From positions 22,273 to 86,272 of the forward strand of contig MPMR01000015.1 of the NCBI GenBank assembly GCA_002238605.1: a DNA stretch of 64,000 nt, written 5' to 3'. A program made the position numbers and the translations under genes. Positions 18,101 to 26,464 of the stretch are shown one piece after another. The number at the start of each line of letters is the position of its first letter. Position 1 is the first letter of the stretch. The stretch comes from BD2-11 clade cluster bacterium bin43 (GTDB lineage: Bacteria > Gemmatimonadota > Gemmatimonadetes > Longimicrobiales > Gaopeijiaceae). The notes beneath the pieces are model-generated. The model was not told the origin of the DNA. It saw only the letters and a program-made list of their open reading frames with translations, and searched no databases.

Positions 18101-18808
18101 CGCCACGCGCCATGCGGCGGCGCGGCCGACCCCGACCCGTCGTTCCCCCACCCGGACGGATCGGCCGGGGCGTGGGGCTACGACTTCGCGCGCGGCGAGC
18201 TGGTGCGCCCGGAGACCCCGGACCTCATGTCGTACTGCGGCCCGCCCGACGGGATCAGCGACTACCACTTCGCCAACGCTTTCCGCCACCGGCTGTTCGA
18301 TGAGCGGGCGCCGCCGGAGCCGTCCGCCGCCCCGGCGAGGTCGCTCCTCCTGTGGGGTGGGGCCGAGGCCGACGGCGCGCCGTTCCTGAACCCGGTCTTC
18401 GTCGTCGACGCGCCGCCGGCGCTGCCGGACTCGGCCGGCGCGTACACGCTGACCGGCCGGACCGACGGTGGGACCGAACTTTTCTCGCTCCGCTTCGCGA
18501 TGCCCCGGACGGCCGACGGCGCCGGCGGCTCCGGCTTCGCGTTCGCTCTTCCCGTGGAGCCCGGCTGGGCGGACGAACTCGCCGGCATCACCCTCGCCGG
18601 CCCCGGCGGAACGTTCGCTCTGAGCGACGACAGCGACGTCCCGACGGCCATCCTGCGCGACCCGGCTACCGGCCGGGTGCGGGGCATCCTGCGCGAGGTG
18701 CCGCTCCCGGCCCGGGCGGCGATGGCCCCGGCGGAACGGTCCGCAGGGCCGGAACTCGAGATGCTGTTCAGCCGCGGGCTGCCGGACGCGGCGGCGTGGC
18801 GGCGATGA
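15176..18808 (+). CDS. LRR lipoprotein with C-terminal metzincin-type protease domain, 1210 aa
   Basis: Start at ATG 15176 puts a signal peptide with lipobox ASGC near residue 30. Then come a BIG2-like Ig domain (SVTVTPAAATLTEPVATVRL, about 40-120), an LRRNT-like 'DRAALAALHAATDGPNW' unit, and plant-type LRRs of 24 aa (GPIPPELGxLSGLxxLNLSANALE). Two further 'LAALHAA/EMFHAAT' + LRR modules follow, to about residue 715. The C-terminal half carries HELGHNMGLRH (about 966-976), the HExxHxxGxxH zinc site, and ~50 residues later DLMSYC, a Met-turn as in metzincins. A beta-rich tail follows. This is probably a surface-anchored zinc protease with an LRR recognition arm. Catalysis is inferred from the motifs. 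Confidence 0.85.
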   Translation: MERESDGTPNDRTRIRVPMLAIWAVAAWASGCGDGATGPPPETRRVASVTVTPAAATLTEPVATVRLSARVLDGNGRAMPGVAVIWTSVLPEVATVGGSGLVAAAGNGTTTIAATVGAVAGTATVTVAVEHGDRAALAALHAATDGPNWADDENWLGDGPLGEWRGVETDAFGQVARLDLGGRRDGETGEWTPHGLRGPIPPELGRLSGLTSLNLSANALEGPIPPELGDLSGLRSLNLSANALEGPIPPELGHLARLTSLSLRANALEGPIPPELGALGGLEGLWLDGNRLEGPIPPELGRLAHLRGLSLNGNALDGPVPPELGGLGRLEFLYLDGNALAGALPQSLLRIGGLVRFRFERNDGLCAPGTPGFLAWLDGIGELGRGPFCDEKDRAALAALHAAAGGEGWTDSGGWLGGAALADWHGVETDSLGRVATLDLAGNGLAGRLPAGLGDLAAMTALRVGDNALSGRLPRTLLDLSLRELDYAGTELCAPADEAFRAWLDAIAVLRGNGAECASATDREILEMFHAATVGRDWIDPGNWLTDAPLGEWRGVEVDEAGRVVGLWLRDNGLAGRLPPELGDLAHLEYLRLSDNGLTGTIPREFASLSSLTHLALDGNGLSGRLPPELGTFSALEELRVENNDLSGPVPPELGGLASLRGLGLTGNPRLAGPLPAELTSLGRLERLLAGGTGLCAPADPAFAAWLEGIPARRVAPCAEEEAPAAYLVQAVQSRAFPVPLVAGRPALLRVFPTATRAAGAGAPAVLARFFVDGREAHVARIPRASGRVPERIDEGSLATSANARIPGNVVRPGLEMVIEIDPDRTLDPALGIARRIPATGRLAVDVRTVRPLGLTVVPFLWAEAPDSSILDVVGELAADPEGHVLLADARALLPVGALEVTAHEPVLSSSNDARRLLGETEAIRVMEGGGGHYLGTMAGPATGPSGAAFVPGRSSFSVPRPGTIAHELGHNMGLRHAPCGGAADPDPSFPHPDGSAGAWGYDFARGELVRPETPDLMSYCGPPDGISDYHFANAFRHRLFDERAPPEPSAAPARSLLLWGGAEADGAPFLNPVFVVDAPPALPDSAGAYTLTGRTDGGTELFSLRFAMPRTADGAGGSGFAFALPVEPGWADELAGITLAGPGGTFALSDDSDVPTAILRDPATGRVRGILREVPLPARAAMAPAERSAGPELEMLFSRGLPDAAAWRR
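15767..16198 (+). repeat. 72-bp tandem repeat encoding LRRs
   Basis: Six in-phase 72-bp units, each starting at or near GGTCCGATCCCGCCGGAGCT (15767, 15839, 15911 and onward). Units 1-3 are nearly identical, so repeat number may vary by recombination. Confidence 0.8.
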
Positions 18809-18902
18809 GGGGGCCACGGGGCCCGAAGGCCTGCCAACCCATTCAGATGGATTCACACACAGGCACGCGCACGACCTTCCCACCGCACAAGGAGGCGGCA
18901 GG

Positions 18903-21900
18903 ATGATTCGGAACAGACTGGGCCGACCGGCCCGCTTTCTCATGATCGCCACCGCGGCGGCGTGGTGGATTCCCTGCGTTCCCGCGGAGGCCGCGGGCAT
19001 GCCGTTGGCTGAGGACCCCCCTTCGGTGCCGCTGAACCTGAAGGCGCTCGGCACCACCTACACCACCATCTTCCTCTCCTGGACCAAGCCGACTTCGACC
19101 GGCGGAAGCGCGATCGCCAGCTACGTAATCGAGGTGTCGAAACTCGGCACCGACTGGAATTCGCTGACGACCACGAGAGGAGATCGGATCTTTTACCAGC
19201 ACGGGGGTCTCACGGCGGACACGACCCTCCACTACCGCGTCAAGGCGAGGAACGCCGACGGTGACACGGGGGACTGGTCGAACGAGGCGACCGCCACCAC
19301 GCTGAAGGGCGTGCCACCGGGCGTGCCCGGCGACCTGACGGCGGCGGCCGCCGGGCCCACCGTCATCGCCCTGGACTGGGACGCGCCGTCCTCGGACGGC
19401 GGGAGCGCGATCACGGGCTACCGCATCGAGTGGTCCGCGAACGGTCGCGCCCCCTGGCGCTTTCTGGTGACCACGAGTCAGACCCATTACCGGCACACGG
19501 GTCTCACGGTGGGCACCACCCGCCACTACCGGGTCAGGGCGGAGAGCGCCGGCGGCAATGGGCAATGGGCGGGTTCGGTGAGCGCCACCACGGCGGCCGG
19601 CGTCCCCGGGGTGCCCCGCGGCCTGACGGCGAGCGCCGTCGGAGCCTCGGCGATCGACCTCGAATGGACGGCGCCGGCGCCGGTCGCCGGCGGCGCGCAG
19701 GTCACGGGCTACCACGTCGAGTGGTCCGCGAACGGCGTCACCAACTGGACGCCTCTGGTGAGCAACCTCCGCGACACCCGCCACCGGGACGCCGGTCTCG
19801 ACCCCGGCACCACCCGGTACTACAGAGTCGCGGCGGTCAACCAGCATGGACGGGGGGCCTGGACGACGGACCGGGTGAGCGCCACGACGAGCCGTCTGCC
19901 CGGCAGGCCGACGCGCCTCACGGCCGAGGCCCGGGGGCCGTCGACGATCGAACTGGACTGGAACGCCCCGTCTTCGGGAGGAGGCTCGATCACCGGCTAT
20001 CGGATCGAATGGTCGAGCACCGGGACCGGCGGATGGAGGTTCGAGGCCAACACCAGATCCGGCACCACCTACACCGACACCGGCCTCAGCCCGGGCACCA
20101 CGCGCCACTACCGCGTCGCCGCGATCAACTCGGCGGGCACGGGACCCTGGTCAGCGGTCGCCAGCGCCACCACCGAAGTCACCGTTCCGGGCGCGCCCAC
20201 GAGCCTCAGGGCGACTGCGCCCGTTGTGGGGGGGAGCGACCGCATCCTCCTCACCTGGAGGGCCCCGGCCTCGAACGGAGGGAGCCCGATCACCGGCTAC
20301 CGCATCCAGTGGCGTTCCACCGGTACCTCGCGCTGGATCCCGCTCGTACCCGGCCCCACCGGCACGGCCACCACCTACACGCACACCGGTCTCGACCCCA
20401 ACACGACCCGGTTCTATCGGGTGGCCGCGCTCAACGGCGAAGGGCAGGGAAACTACTCGAACGCGGTCCCAGGCACCACCCGCGCCGCACGGCCCGGCCA
20501 GCCCCGGAACCCGCGCGCGCGGCCGGCCGGACCGACCAGCATCACGCTCGCCTGGGAGGAACCGACCAGCGACGGCGGGGAGCGGATCACCGGCTACACC
20601 ATTCAGTTCCGCGGCTCCAGCGACGGAAACTGGACCACGATCCCTCGCAACACGGGTCCGCGGGAGACCACCTTCACGCACACGGGCCTCCAGCCGGCGA
20701 CCGCCTACCGGTACCGGGTGGCGGCGATCAACCGCTTGGGACGCGGCCAGTGGTCGTTGGAGGTGGGCAACAGCACGTACGCCCAGGCTCCCGGAGCGCC
20801 GGTCGGGCTGACGGCCCGGGTGGTGGGCACCTCGCGCATCGACCTGTCGTGGACCGCGCCCCGAAGCACCGGCGGCGCCCCGATCTTTGGCTACCGGATC
20901 GAAGCCTCCGACGACGGGGGCAGCACTTGGCGGACGATCGTCCGCAACACCAACTCGACGGGGACGACGTACCCCGACGTGGACCTCCAGCCCGCGACCA
21001 CGCGGCACTACCGCGTCGCCGCGCGCAACACCGCGGGGACCGGGCCGTTCTCGAACATCGCGCGCGCGACGACCGAAGCCACCGTGCCGGGCTCGCCCCG
21101 AAGGCTCGACGCGGAGGCCGACGGCACCTCGCGGATCGAGCTTTCCTGGCTGGCGCCCACCAGAGACGGGGGCGCGCGCATCACCGGCTACCGCATCGAG
21201 GTGTCCGAAGACGGCGGCGTCCGCTGGGATGACCTGGTGGCCGACACGCGCAACACGCGCACGACCCACGTGCACAGGGGGCTGGAGCCGGCCACCAGGC
21301 GCCACTACCGCGTCTCGGCGATCAACCGGATCGGCGAGGGCCGGGCGTCGCGGGCGGTGAGCGCCATTACCGACGCGACCGTGCCCGACGCGCCCACCGG
21401 GCTGGTCGCCACCGATGTCTCGCCCACCCGGATCGACCTGTTCTGGGCCGCGCCCGCCTACGACGGCGGCGCCCCCGTCACCGGCTACCGCGTCGAGGTG
21501 TCCGAGGACGGCGCCGCCTGGACCGACTTGGTGGCCAACACCGGATCCAGGGCCACCACGTACCCGCACACCGGCCTGCTGCCGGGGAGCAGGCGGCACT
21601 ACCGCGTCTCGGCGATCAACCTGGCCGGCACCGGTGCGGCGTCGGTGAGCGCATCGGCGGAAACGGACGACCCCGTCGGGCGCGCGGGGCGGCTGAACAC
21701 GCGCGTGCTGCCGCACGTGGCGGCCGCGATGACCTCGAGCACCGTCTCGGCGATCGCCCGCCGCGTCGACGCGGTGGCCAACGGGACGGGCATGCAGCGG
21801 CGCGTGGAGACGAACGGGCTCTCGTCGATGGCCGCGAGCCTGTCCGCGCCGGACGCGGGGGGTCTCGGCCTCGCGCAGGGCGACCAGGCCGGCCTGGTCG

Positions 21901-23072
21901 CCCTCTTCGGCGGCACCTCGTTTACGATGCCGTTCGGCGACTCCGACGCGCAGCAGCAGTTGGCCACGGGCATGCAACTGGGCAGCTGGGGCGCGGGCGA
22001 GTACCACCACCTCGGAGAACCCGGCGCGAGCGCGCTCGACTGGAAGGGCAACATGGTGAGCGGCCACGTCGGCGTGGACGCGCGCATCGGGCCGGACATC
22101 CTGGCGGGTGTCGCGGGCTCGTACTCCTCGGGCAGCTTCGACTTCACCGACAAGACCGGCGCCAGCCCGGTGAGGGGCACCTACGGCACCACCATGACCA
22201 GCGTGCACCCCTACATGGCGTGGTTCTCCGGCGCGGGCGGCGCCTCGGTGTGGGGCTCGGCCGGACTCGGCCGGGGCGACATCGAGGTCGACGACGAACG
22301 CGAAGGGCTCCGCACCAGCCCCGCCAGCACCTTGACGGGAGCGGGGGGCGCCAGCTACCGGCTGCTCACGCGCGGCGCGGGCGGCGTCAGCCTCAAGGCC
22401 GAGGGCTGGGGTGGTCAGATCAAGGTCGAAGGCGCCGAGCAGATTGAGGCGGTCACGCTCCAGATGCAGCGCGCGAAGCTGGCCCTGGAGTTGACGCAGG
22501 GCTTCAGCACCAACAACGGGAACGAGATGGCGTTCGTGCTCGAGGGCGGGATGCGCTACGACGACGGTGACGGCGTGAACGGCACCAGCGCGGAGGTCGG
22601 CGGCGGGCTCCGCTACACGAACCCCGGGCTGGGACTGACCGCGGAGGGCCGCGGCCGGTTCGTGATCTCGGCGCGCAACGGTTACGAGGAATGGGGCCTT
22701 GGCGGCATGCTCATGTTCGATCCTGCGGCCCGTGGCCAGGGACTCTCGCTCCGGGTGGCGCCTTCGTACGGCGACCACGCGAGCGGGGTGAACCAGTTGT
22801 GGGAGCGCGGGGTCTCTGACGCGGTGGGCGGCCACGGCCTGGGAATGGGTCCCAACGTGGACGGCGAGGTCGCATACGGCATCGCCGGCTTCCAGGGGAC
22901 GCCCTACAGCGGCTTCTACCTGGGCCAGGGTGGCACGCGGGCCTTCAGCAGCGGCGTGCGCTACGACATGGGCTCGGGAGTCGGGCTGCGCCTCGAGGGC
23001 ACGCGACGCGAGAGCGGGCTCGCGGGAGCGCAGCACTCGGTGGGGATCCGCGGAAGGATCAAGCTCCGCTAA
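18903..23072 (+). CDS. FN3 x9 protein with C-terminal beta-barrel-like domain, 1389 aa
   Basis: ATG 18903 is preceded by AAGGAGG. A signal peptide ends near AEAAG (residue ~32). Nine fibronectin type III domains of ~95 aa follow, each marked by 'xPGAPxxLxA ... IxLxWxAPxxxGGxxITGYRIExS ... TTYxHTGLxPxTxRxYRVxAxNxxG'. From about residue 930 (RLNTRVLPHVAAAM) a linker leads into ~420 residues of alternating, Gly/aromatic-rich strands (LDWKGNMVSGHVGVDARIGP, GGLRYTNPGLGLTAEGRG and similar) ending GIRGRIKLR, which resembles an autotransporter or outer-membrane barrel. This is probably a self-displayed adhesin-like surface protein. The last protein of a three-gene same-strand block of surface proteins. 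Confidence 0.85.
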   Translation: MIRNRLGRPARFLMIATAAAWWIPCVPAEAAGMPLAEDPPSVPLNLKALGTTYTTIFLSWTKPTSTGGSAIASYVIEVSKLGTDWNSLTTTRGDRIFYQHGGLTADTTLHYRVKARNADGDTGDWSNEATATTLKGVPPGVPGDLTAAAAGPTVIALDWDAPSSDGGSAITGYRIEWSANGRAPWRFLVTTSQTHYRHTGLTVGTTRHYRVRAESAGGNGQWAGSVSATTAAGVPGVPRGLTASAVGASAIDLEWTAPAPVAGGAQVTGYHVEWSANGVTNWTPLVSNLRDTRHRDAGLDPGTTRYYRVAAVNQHGRGAWTTDRVSATTSRLPGRPTRLTAEARGPSTIELDWNAPSSGGGSITGYRIEWSSTGTGGWRFEANTRSGTTYTDTGLSPGTTRHYRVAAINSAGTGPWSAVASATTEVTVPGAPTSLRATAPVVGGSDRILLTWRAPASNGGSPITGYRIQWRSTGTSRWIPLVPGPTGTATTYTHTGLDPNTTRFYRVAALNGEGQGNYSNAVPGTTRAARPGQPRNPRARPAGPTSITLAWEEPTSDGGERITGYTIQFRGSSDGNWTTIPRNTGPRETTFTHTGLQPATAYRYRVAAINRLGRGQWSLEVGNSTYAQAPGAPVGLTARVVGTSRIDLSWTAPRSTGGAPIFGYRIEASDDGGSTWRTIVRNTNSTGTTYPDVDLQPATTRHYRVAARNTAGTGPFSNIARATTEATVPGSPRRLDAEADGTSRIELSWLAPTRDGGARITGYRIEVSEDGGVRWDDLVADTRNTRTTHVHRGLEPATRRHYRVSAINRIGEGRASRAVSAITDATVPDAPTGLVATDVSPTRIDLFWAAPAYDGGAPVTGYRVEVSEDGAAWTDLVANTGSRATTYPHTGLLPGSRRHYRVSAINLAGTGAASVSASAETDDPVGRAGRLNTRVLPHVAAAMTSSTVSAIARRVDAVANGTGMQRRVETNGLSSMAASLSAPDAGGLGLAQGDQAGLVALFGGTSFTMPFGDSDAQQQLATGMQLGSWGAGEYHHLGEPGASALDWKGNMVSGHVGVDARIGPDILAGVAGSYSSGSFDFTDKTGASPVRGTYGTTMTSVHPYMAWFSGAGGASVWGSAGLGRGDIEVDDEREGLRTSPASTLTGAGGASYRLLTRGAGGVSLKAEGWGGQIKVEGAEQIEAVTLQMQRAKLALELTQGFSTNNGNEMAFVLEGGMRYDDGDGVNGTSAEVGGGLRYTNPGLGLTAEGRGRFVISARNGYEEWGLGGMLMFDPAARGQGLSLRVAPSYGDHASGVNQLWERGVSDAVGGHGLGMGPNVDGEVAYGIAGFQGTPYSGFYLGQGGTRAFSSGVRYDMGSGVGLRLEGTRRESGLAGAQHSVGIRGRIKLR

Positions 23073-23116
23073 GGGGAGAGAGGATCGTCGTGGCTATCGA
23101 GCGGCCGGCCCGGCCC

Positions 23117-23146
23117 GGCCCGGCGCGCGCGCGGCCGAGCCGGGCC
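23117..23146 (+). terminator. GC-rich hairpin after the FN3 gene
   Basis: GGCCCGGC (23117-23124) pairs with GCCGGGCC (23139-23146) in a stretch of CGGCC repeats 45 bp after the stop codon. A terminator role is likely but there is no U-run. Confidence 0.4.
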
Positions 23147-23157
23147 GGGGTTGCCCG

Positions 23158-23226
23158 CGCTACGTCGGCTGGCAGTGCCGCCTGTACCCGAACCGGCCGC
23201 AGGCCCGCCTGCTCGCCCTGAGCCGG
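23158..23226 (+). pseudogene. TnpB N-terminal fragment
   Basis: Reads RYVGWQCRLYPNRPQARLLA, closely matching the start of the TnpB at 26805 (RYVGWRCRLYPNASQGAALL). It breaks off at about 23226, where the drmD-like remnant of the other strand begins. A scrap of an IS1341-type element left at a deletion or insertion junction. Confidence 0.65.
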
Positions 23227-23228
23227 CG

Positions 23229-23865
23229 CACCATCACAGCGTCCAGATCCTTCCGGCCCCGCACGTTGACGCCGCGGGTGAAGCGGTGCGGATCGAGGAG
23301 TTCGAGCAACGTCGAAAAGCTGTTGGAGTGCCCGTTGTGGGGGGTGGCCGACAGGAACAGCCGGTGCTCGAAGCGGCCGCAGAGATCCCGCACCGCGCGC
23401 GTGAACTTCGATTCGATCCCGTACCGGCCCCCATGGCTGGGAGCCGCGTGATAAGCCTCGTCGAGGACCAGCAGGCTTCCGGGTAGCATGGTGCCCAACC
23501 ACGCTCTCATCGGTGCGGCGTAGGTGGGGTCGACGAGCAGGCCGTGCGAGACCAGAAAGCGGCTGTGCGTGGACCACGGATTGGTCCCGAAGCCACGGTC
23601 GCGACGGCTCATCGCCAAATACTGGCGGTCCAGAATCTGGAAGAGGAGGCCGAACCGCTCCTCCATTTCGCCCTTCCATTGCTCCAGCACCGATGGCGGC
23701 GCGGCGATGACGATGGTGCGGACCTTCCGCCTGAGGAGCAGTTCGCGGACGATCAGGCCGGCCTCGATGGTCTTGCCGAGTCCGGTGTCATCCGCGATGA
23801 AGAGGTTGACGCGCGGGAGCCGCAGCGCACGGCGGCAGGCGCGGCGGTTTTCCGCGGGCTTCGGG
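23229..23865 (-). pseudogene. DrmD-like SNF2 helicase fragment
   Basis: The frame is open through helicase motif I (RVNLFIADDTGLGKTIEAGL), EQWKGEMEERF, a DEAY motif II (SLLVLDEAYHAAP) and motif III region RLFLSATPHNGHSNSF, then FTRGV and VMVRRL, where it runs into the TnpB scrap. These features match SNF2-family helicases of the DISARM DrmD type. Both the N-terminal part and all of the second RecA domain are missing, so only ~210 residues of a ~1000-residue protein remain. No drmA/B/C or DISARM methylase is visible nearby. Confidence 0.7.
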
Positions 23866-23911
23866 GACGTTAAGTTCTGGGAACCATACTCTGCACCCCC
23901 CGCGATAAGGC

Positions 23912-25042
23912 ATGCCCCTGATGTTCAAGCGCCTCTACATCGACAACTACAAGTGCTTCGTGAACTTCGAGTTACATCTTCACGAGTTCACGCTGCTCGT
24001 CGGGCGCAACGGTGCCGGTAAGACCGCCGTCCTAGACGTGGTCTACGCCCTACGCCAACTACTCGAGGGCACCTCTAGGATAACTGACAGGGACATCTTC
24101 CCTCCGTCGTCGCTGACCAGATGGCAGAAGCGACCAATTCAAGTAGTCGAGGCCGACCTGGAATTGGATGACATCCAATTCACCTACCGCCTAGAGGTAG
24201 AACACCATCGCGTGGAGCGCCGGGCCCGCATCAAGGATGAGGCCCTTTCAGGGAATGGTGGTCCGCTTTTTTCGTTCAAGAGTGGCGATGTGCGGCTCTA
24301 CCGTGACGATCACTCGGAGGGGCCTACGTTCAAGAGTGATTGGAGGGAGTCGGCACTCGCGCGGGTGCAGCCCGTAAAAGACAACATTCACCTTACGCGG
24401 TTCTTGGATTTCATGCGCAGCGTGTTGGTTTGCGGCCTGAATCCACCGACCTTTGCAACAGAAGCGGCTAGCGAAGACCAGATCTTGGCGAGGGATGGAC
24501 GCAACTTCGTCGAGTGGTACCGTCACTTCCTTCAGGAGCGGCAGGATCTCAGCCTCTCATATACTCAAGCCATGCAGGATGTCTTGCCTGGGCTACGTGG
24601 ATTCCGCTTGGAGAAGGTCGGCATCGACACGAGAGCGCTAGTCGGCGTTTTTGGTGACGAAGGTGAGGCGTACCCGTATAAGTTCCATGAGTTGTCCGAC
24701 GGCCAACGCGCACTGGCCGTGCTCTATGCATTGACCCACCTTACCACGGATCAACGACGAGCGGTCTTGATCGACGAGCCCGTCAATTTTGTGGAGCTCT
24801 CGGAAATTCAGCCGTGGCTGGTTGCTCTCACCGATGCTTGTGGGAGCACTTGCGGCCAGGCCTTGCTGTCTTCTCACCACCCTGAGGTTATCGACTACCT
24901 CGGTGCGGACCGGGGCATTCTACTTTCGCGCGATGGTACTGGACCGACAAGAGCGAAAGTTCTGGCCGAAGGGTTGAACCACCTTACTGAGGAGGGACCT
25001 CTGAGGCTTTCGCAGGTGATGGCCAGAGGATGGGAGCTGTGA
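23912..25042 (+). CDS. ABC/OLD-type ATPase of a two-gene system, 376 aa
   Basis: An AAA_15/AAA_21-like ATPase. The N-terminus FKRLYIDNYKCFVNFEL is the usual start of RecF/OLD ATPases. Walker A is GRNGAGKTAVLD (31-42), the ABC signature-like stretch is HELSDGQRALAVL (~265), Walker B is RAVLIDEPVNFVE (~290), and SSHHPEVIDYL supplies the H-switch His. It overlaps the next gene by TGATG, so the two are made together. ATPases of this type pair with TOPRIM-type or other effectors in anti-phage systems (OLD, PARIS, Gabija classes). The sizes here do not match those named systems exactly. ATG 23912 has an ATAAGG site upstream. A+T content is higher than in its neighbours, which suggests transfer. Confidence 0.8.
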   Translation: MPLMFKRLYIDNYKCFVNFELHLHEFTLLVGRNGAGKTAVLDVVYALRQLLEGTSRITDRDIFPPSSLTRWQKRPIQVVEADLELDDIQFTYRLEVEHHRVERRARIKDEALSGNGGPLFSFKSGDVRLYRDDHSEGPTFKSDWRESALARVQPVKDNIHLTRFLDFMRSVLVCGLNPPTFATEAASEDQILARDGRNFVEWYRHFLQERQDLSLSYTQAMQDVLPGLRGFRLEKVGIDTRALVGVFGDEGEAYPYKFHELSDGQRALAVLYALTHLTTDQRRAVLIDEPVNFVELSEIQPWLVALTDACGSTCGQALLSSHHPEVIDYLGADRGILLSRDGTGPTRAKVLAEGLNHLTEEGPLRLSQVMARGWEL

Positions 25043-25590
25043 TGGCGCAGCGGCGCGTGCAATATGTGTTAGTATGTGAGGACCGGCAGCATGAGGCGTT
25101 CGGACGCCGGTTTCTGAGGGAAATGGGGCTAGTCACGAATCCTTACAAGGTCCGGGTCGAGCGACCGTCTCTTGGGCGAGGCTCCGCCGAGCGGTTTGTC
25201 CGGGAGGTATATGTCCAGGAGCTGGAGGCTGGCCGCCGCAGTCATGTTGATCGGACTTTGATCCTTCTGACGGACGGAGACAACGTGGGTGTCCGTGGGC
25301 GCATGCAGCAATTGGCCGCCGCGTGCAACCGGGCAGGAGTGCAGGTCAGAACTGACGAGGACGGCGTGGCGGTATTTGTTCCCACTTGGAACATCGAGAC
25401 CTGGCTCGCGTACCTGGACGGCGAAGAGGTGGAGGAGGAGTTTGCGAACTATCCCAAGTTGCAAAGGCCGCGTGATTGCGGGGCACACGTCAGGGGTTTG
25501 GCAGAAATGTGCAGGGGTAGGGCCTTACGGGAACCGGCACCATCGTCTCTTGTGGCAGCCTGCCAAGAGTACGACGGACGGCTGCGATGA
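25042..25590 (+). CDS. TOPRIM-like/RloB-like partner protein, 182 aa
   Basis: Starts at ATG 25042, overlapping the ATPase stop (TGATG); an upstream ATG at 25030 is less likely. Near the N-terminus YVLVCEDRQHEAF has an acidic residue after a beta strand, and RTLILLTDGDNVG provides a DxD about 70 residues later. That spacing recalls the Glu ... DxD of TOPRIM nucleases. VFVPTWNIETWLAYL follows, a motif type seen in DUF4276/RloB-like proteins. Probable effector of the ATPase upstream. No assignment to a named system is justified. Confidence 0.65.
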   Translation: MAQRRVQYVLVCEDRQHEAFGRRFLREMGLVTNPYKVRVERPSLGRGSAERFVREVYVQELEAGRRSHVDRTLILLTDGDNVGVRGRMQQLAAACNRAGVQVRTDEDGVAVFVPTWNIETWLAYLDGEEVEEEFANYPKLQRPRDCGAHVRGLAEMCRGRALREPAPSSLVAACQEYDGRLR

Positions 25591-25739
25591 ATCAGCGCGC
25601 GCTCCTGCGCGGAAGCGCGCAGTCTTCGCGCTTGCCGGGCCGCCTGCAGGAACGCCTTCATGACGTCTTCGGGTGTGTCAGGGATCGTCTCTGGTGGAGG
25701 GGTGTCCGACGGGTCGATCCGGCGTTTCCTATTCCCCAC
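25591..25739 (-). pseudogene. Possible small gene N-terminus (IDPSDTPPPE type)
   Basis: The reverse strand reads MGNRKRRIDPSDTPPPETIP then DTPEDVMKAFLQAARQARRL. It looks like the start of a real small acidic/basic protein, but then runs antisense into the TOPRIM-like gene. It could be a truncated small gene or chance. Confidence 0.25.
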
Positions 25740-25799
25740 TAGAGCGTCCGAGTAGTGACTGTTCTATCGTGATCCAGTATCCTGCTTGTCCGACGATGT

Positions 25800-26464
25800 G
25801 TTTCATTCTACGGGAGCCGGCAGATGATGCGGCATCTGCGCCGCGAGGGTGCCACGGCCGGTCGGCACCGGATCCGGCGGCTCATGCGGCTCATGGGGAT
25901 GGAGGCGACGTATCGGTGGTGCCCGCGCACGAGCGTGGCGAACTCGGAGGACCGCATCTTTCCCTACCTGCTGCGCGGCCTGGAGATCTCCCGGGCGGAC
26001 CATGTCTGGTGCGCGGACATCACCTAATATCCCTGTGACGCAAGGGTTTTTCTATCTTGTGGCCGTGATGGACTGGGCCACCCGGCACGTCCTCTCGTGG
26101 CGGCTGTCCAACACGATGGACACCTCGTTCTGCACCGGGGCTCTGGACGACGCGCTCATCCGGGTGACTCCGGAGATCCTGAATACCGTCCAGGGCGCGC
26201 AGTTCACCAGCGAGGCCTTCGCCGAGCGGGTGCTGGGTGCAGGCGTGGCGTTCTCGATGGACGGCCGGGGCCGGTTCCTCGACAACATCTTCATCGAACG
26301 CCTGTGGCGCTCGCTGAAGTACGAGGCGGTGTACCTGCATGAGCTCCGCGACGGGCTCGCATCATCGGCTCGTGGATCGACTTCTACAACCAGGTGCGCC
26401 CGCACTCGTCGCTGGGCGGACGGACGCCGGGCGAGACCTACCGCAACGGCGCGAGGGCGGCATG
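25800..26464 (+). pseudogene. IS3 transposase OrfB, two frameshifts and a lost catalytic Asp
   Basis: Reads YGSRQMMRHLRREG ... HRIRRLMRLMG, then HVWCADIT (first catalytic Asp) and hits a stop at 26027. It resumes as FYLVAVMDWATRHVLSWRLS in another frame. The second catalytic site reads NTVQGAQFTS where NTDQGSQFTS is normal, so Asp is replaced by Val. The catalytic Glu is kept (IFIERLWRSLKYE). A second shift near 26345 leads to WIDFYNQVRPHSSLGGRTP and a stop at 26464. Dead by three independent lesions. Confidence 0.85.

Noticed and set aside
16619..19057. 812-codon open frame on the minus strand
   Set aside because: Antisense to the LRR-metzincin gene, Arg/Gly/Ala-rich, no ribosome site or motif.
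20151..23036. 961-codon open frame on the minus strand
   Set aside because: Shadow of the FN3 repeats; its apparent periodicity mirrors the sense repeats.
23229..23865. A functional DISARM system
   Set aside because: Only a central helicase fragment remains, with no drmA/B/C or methylase.
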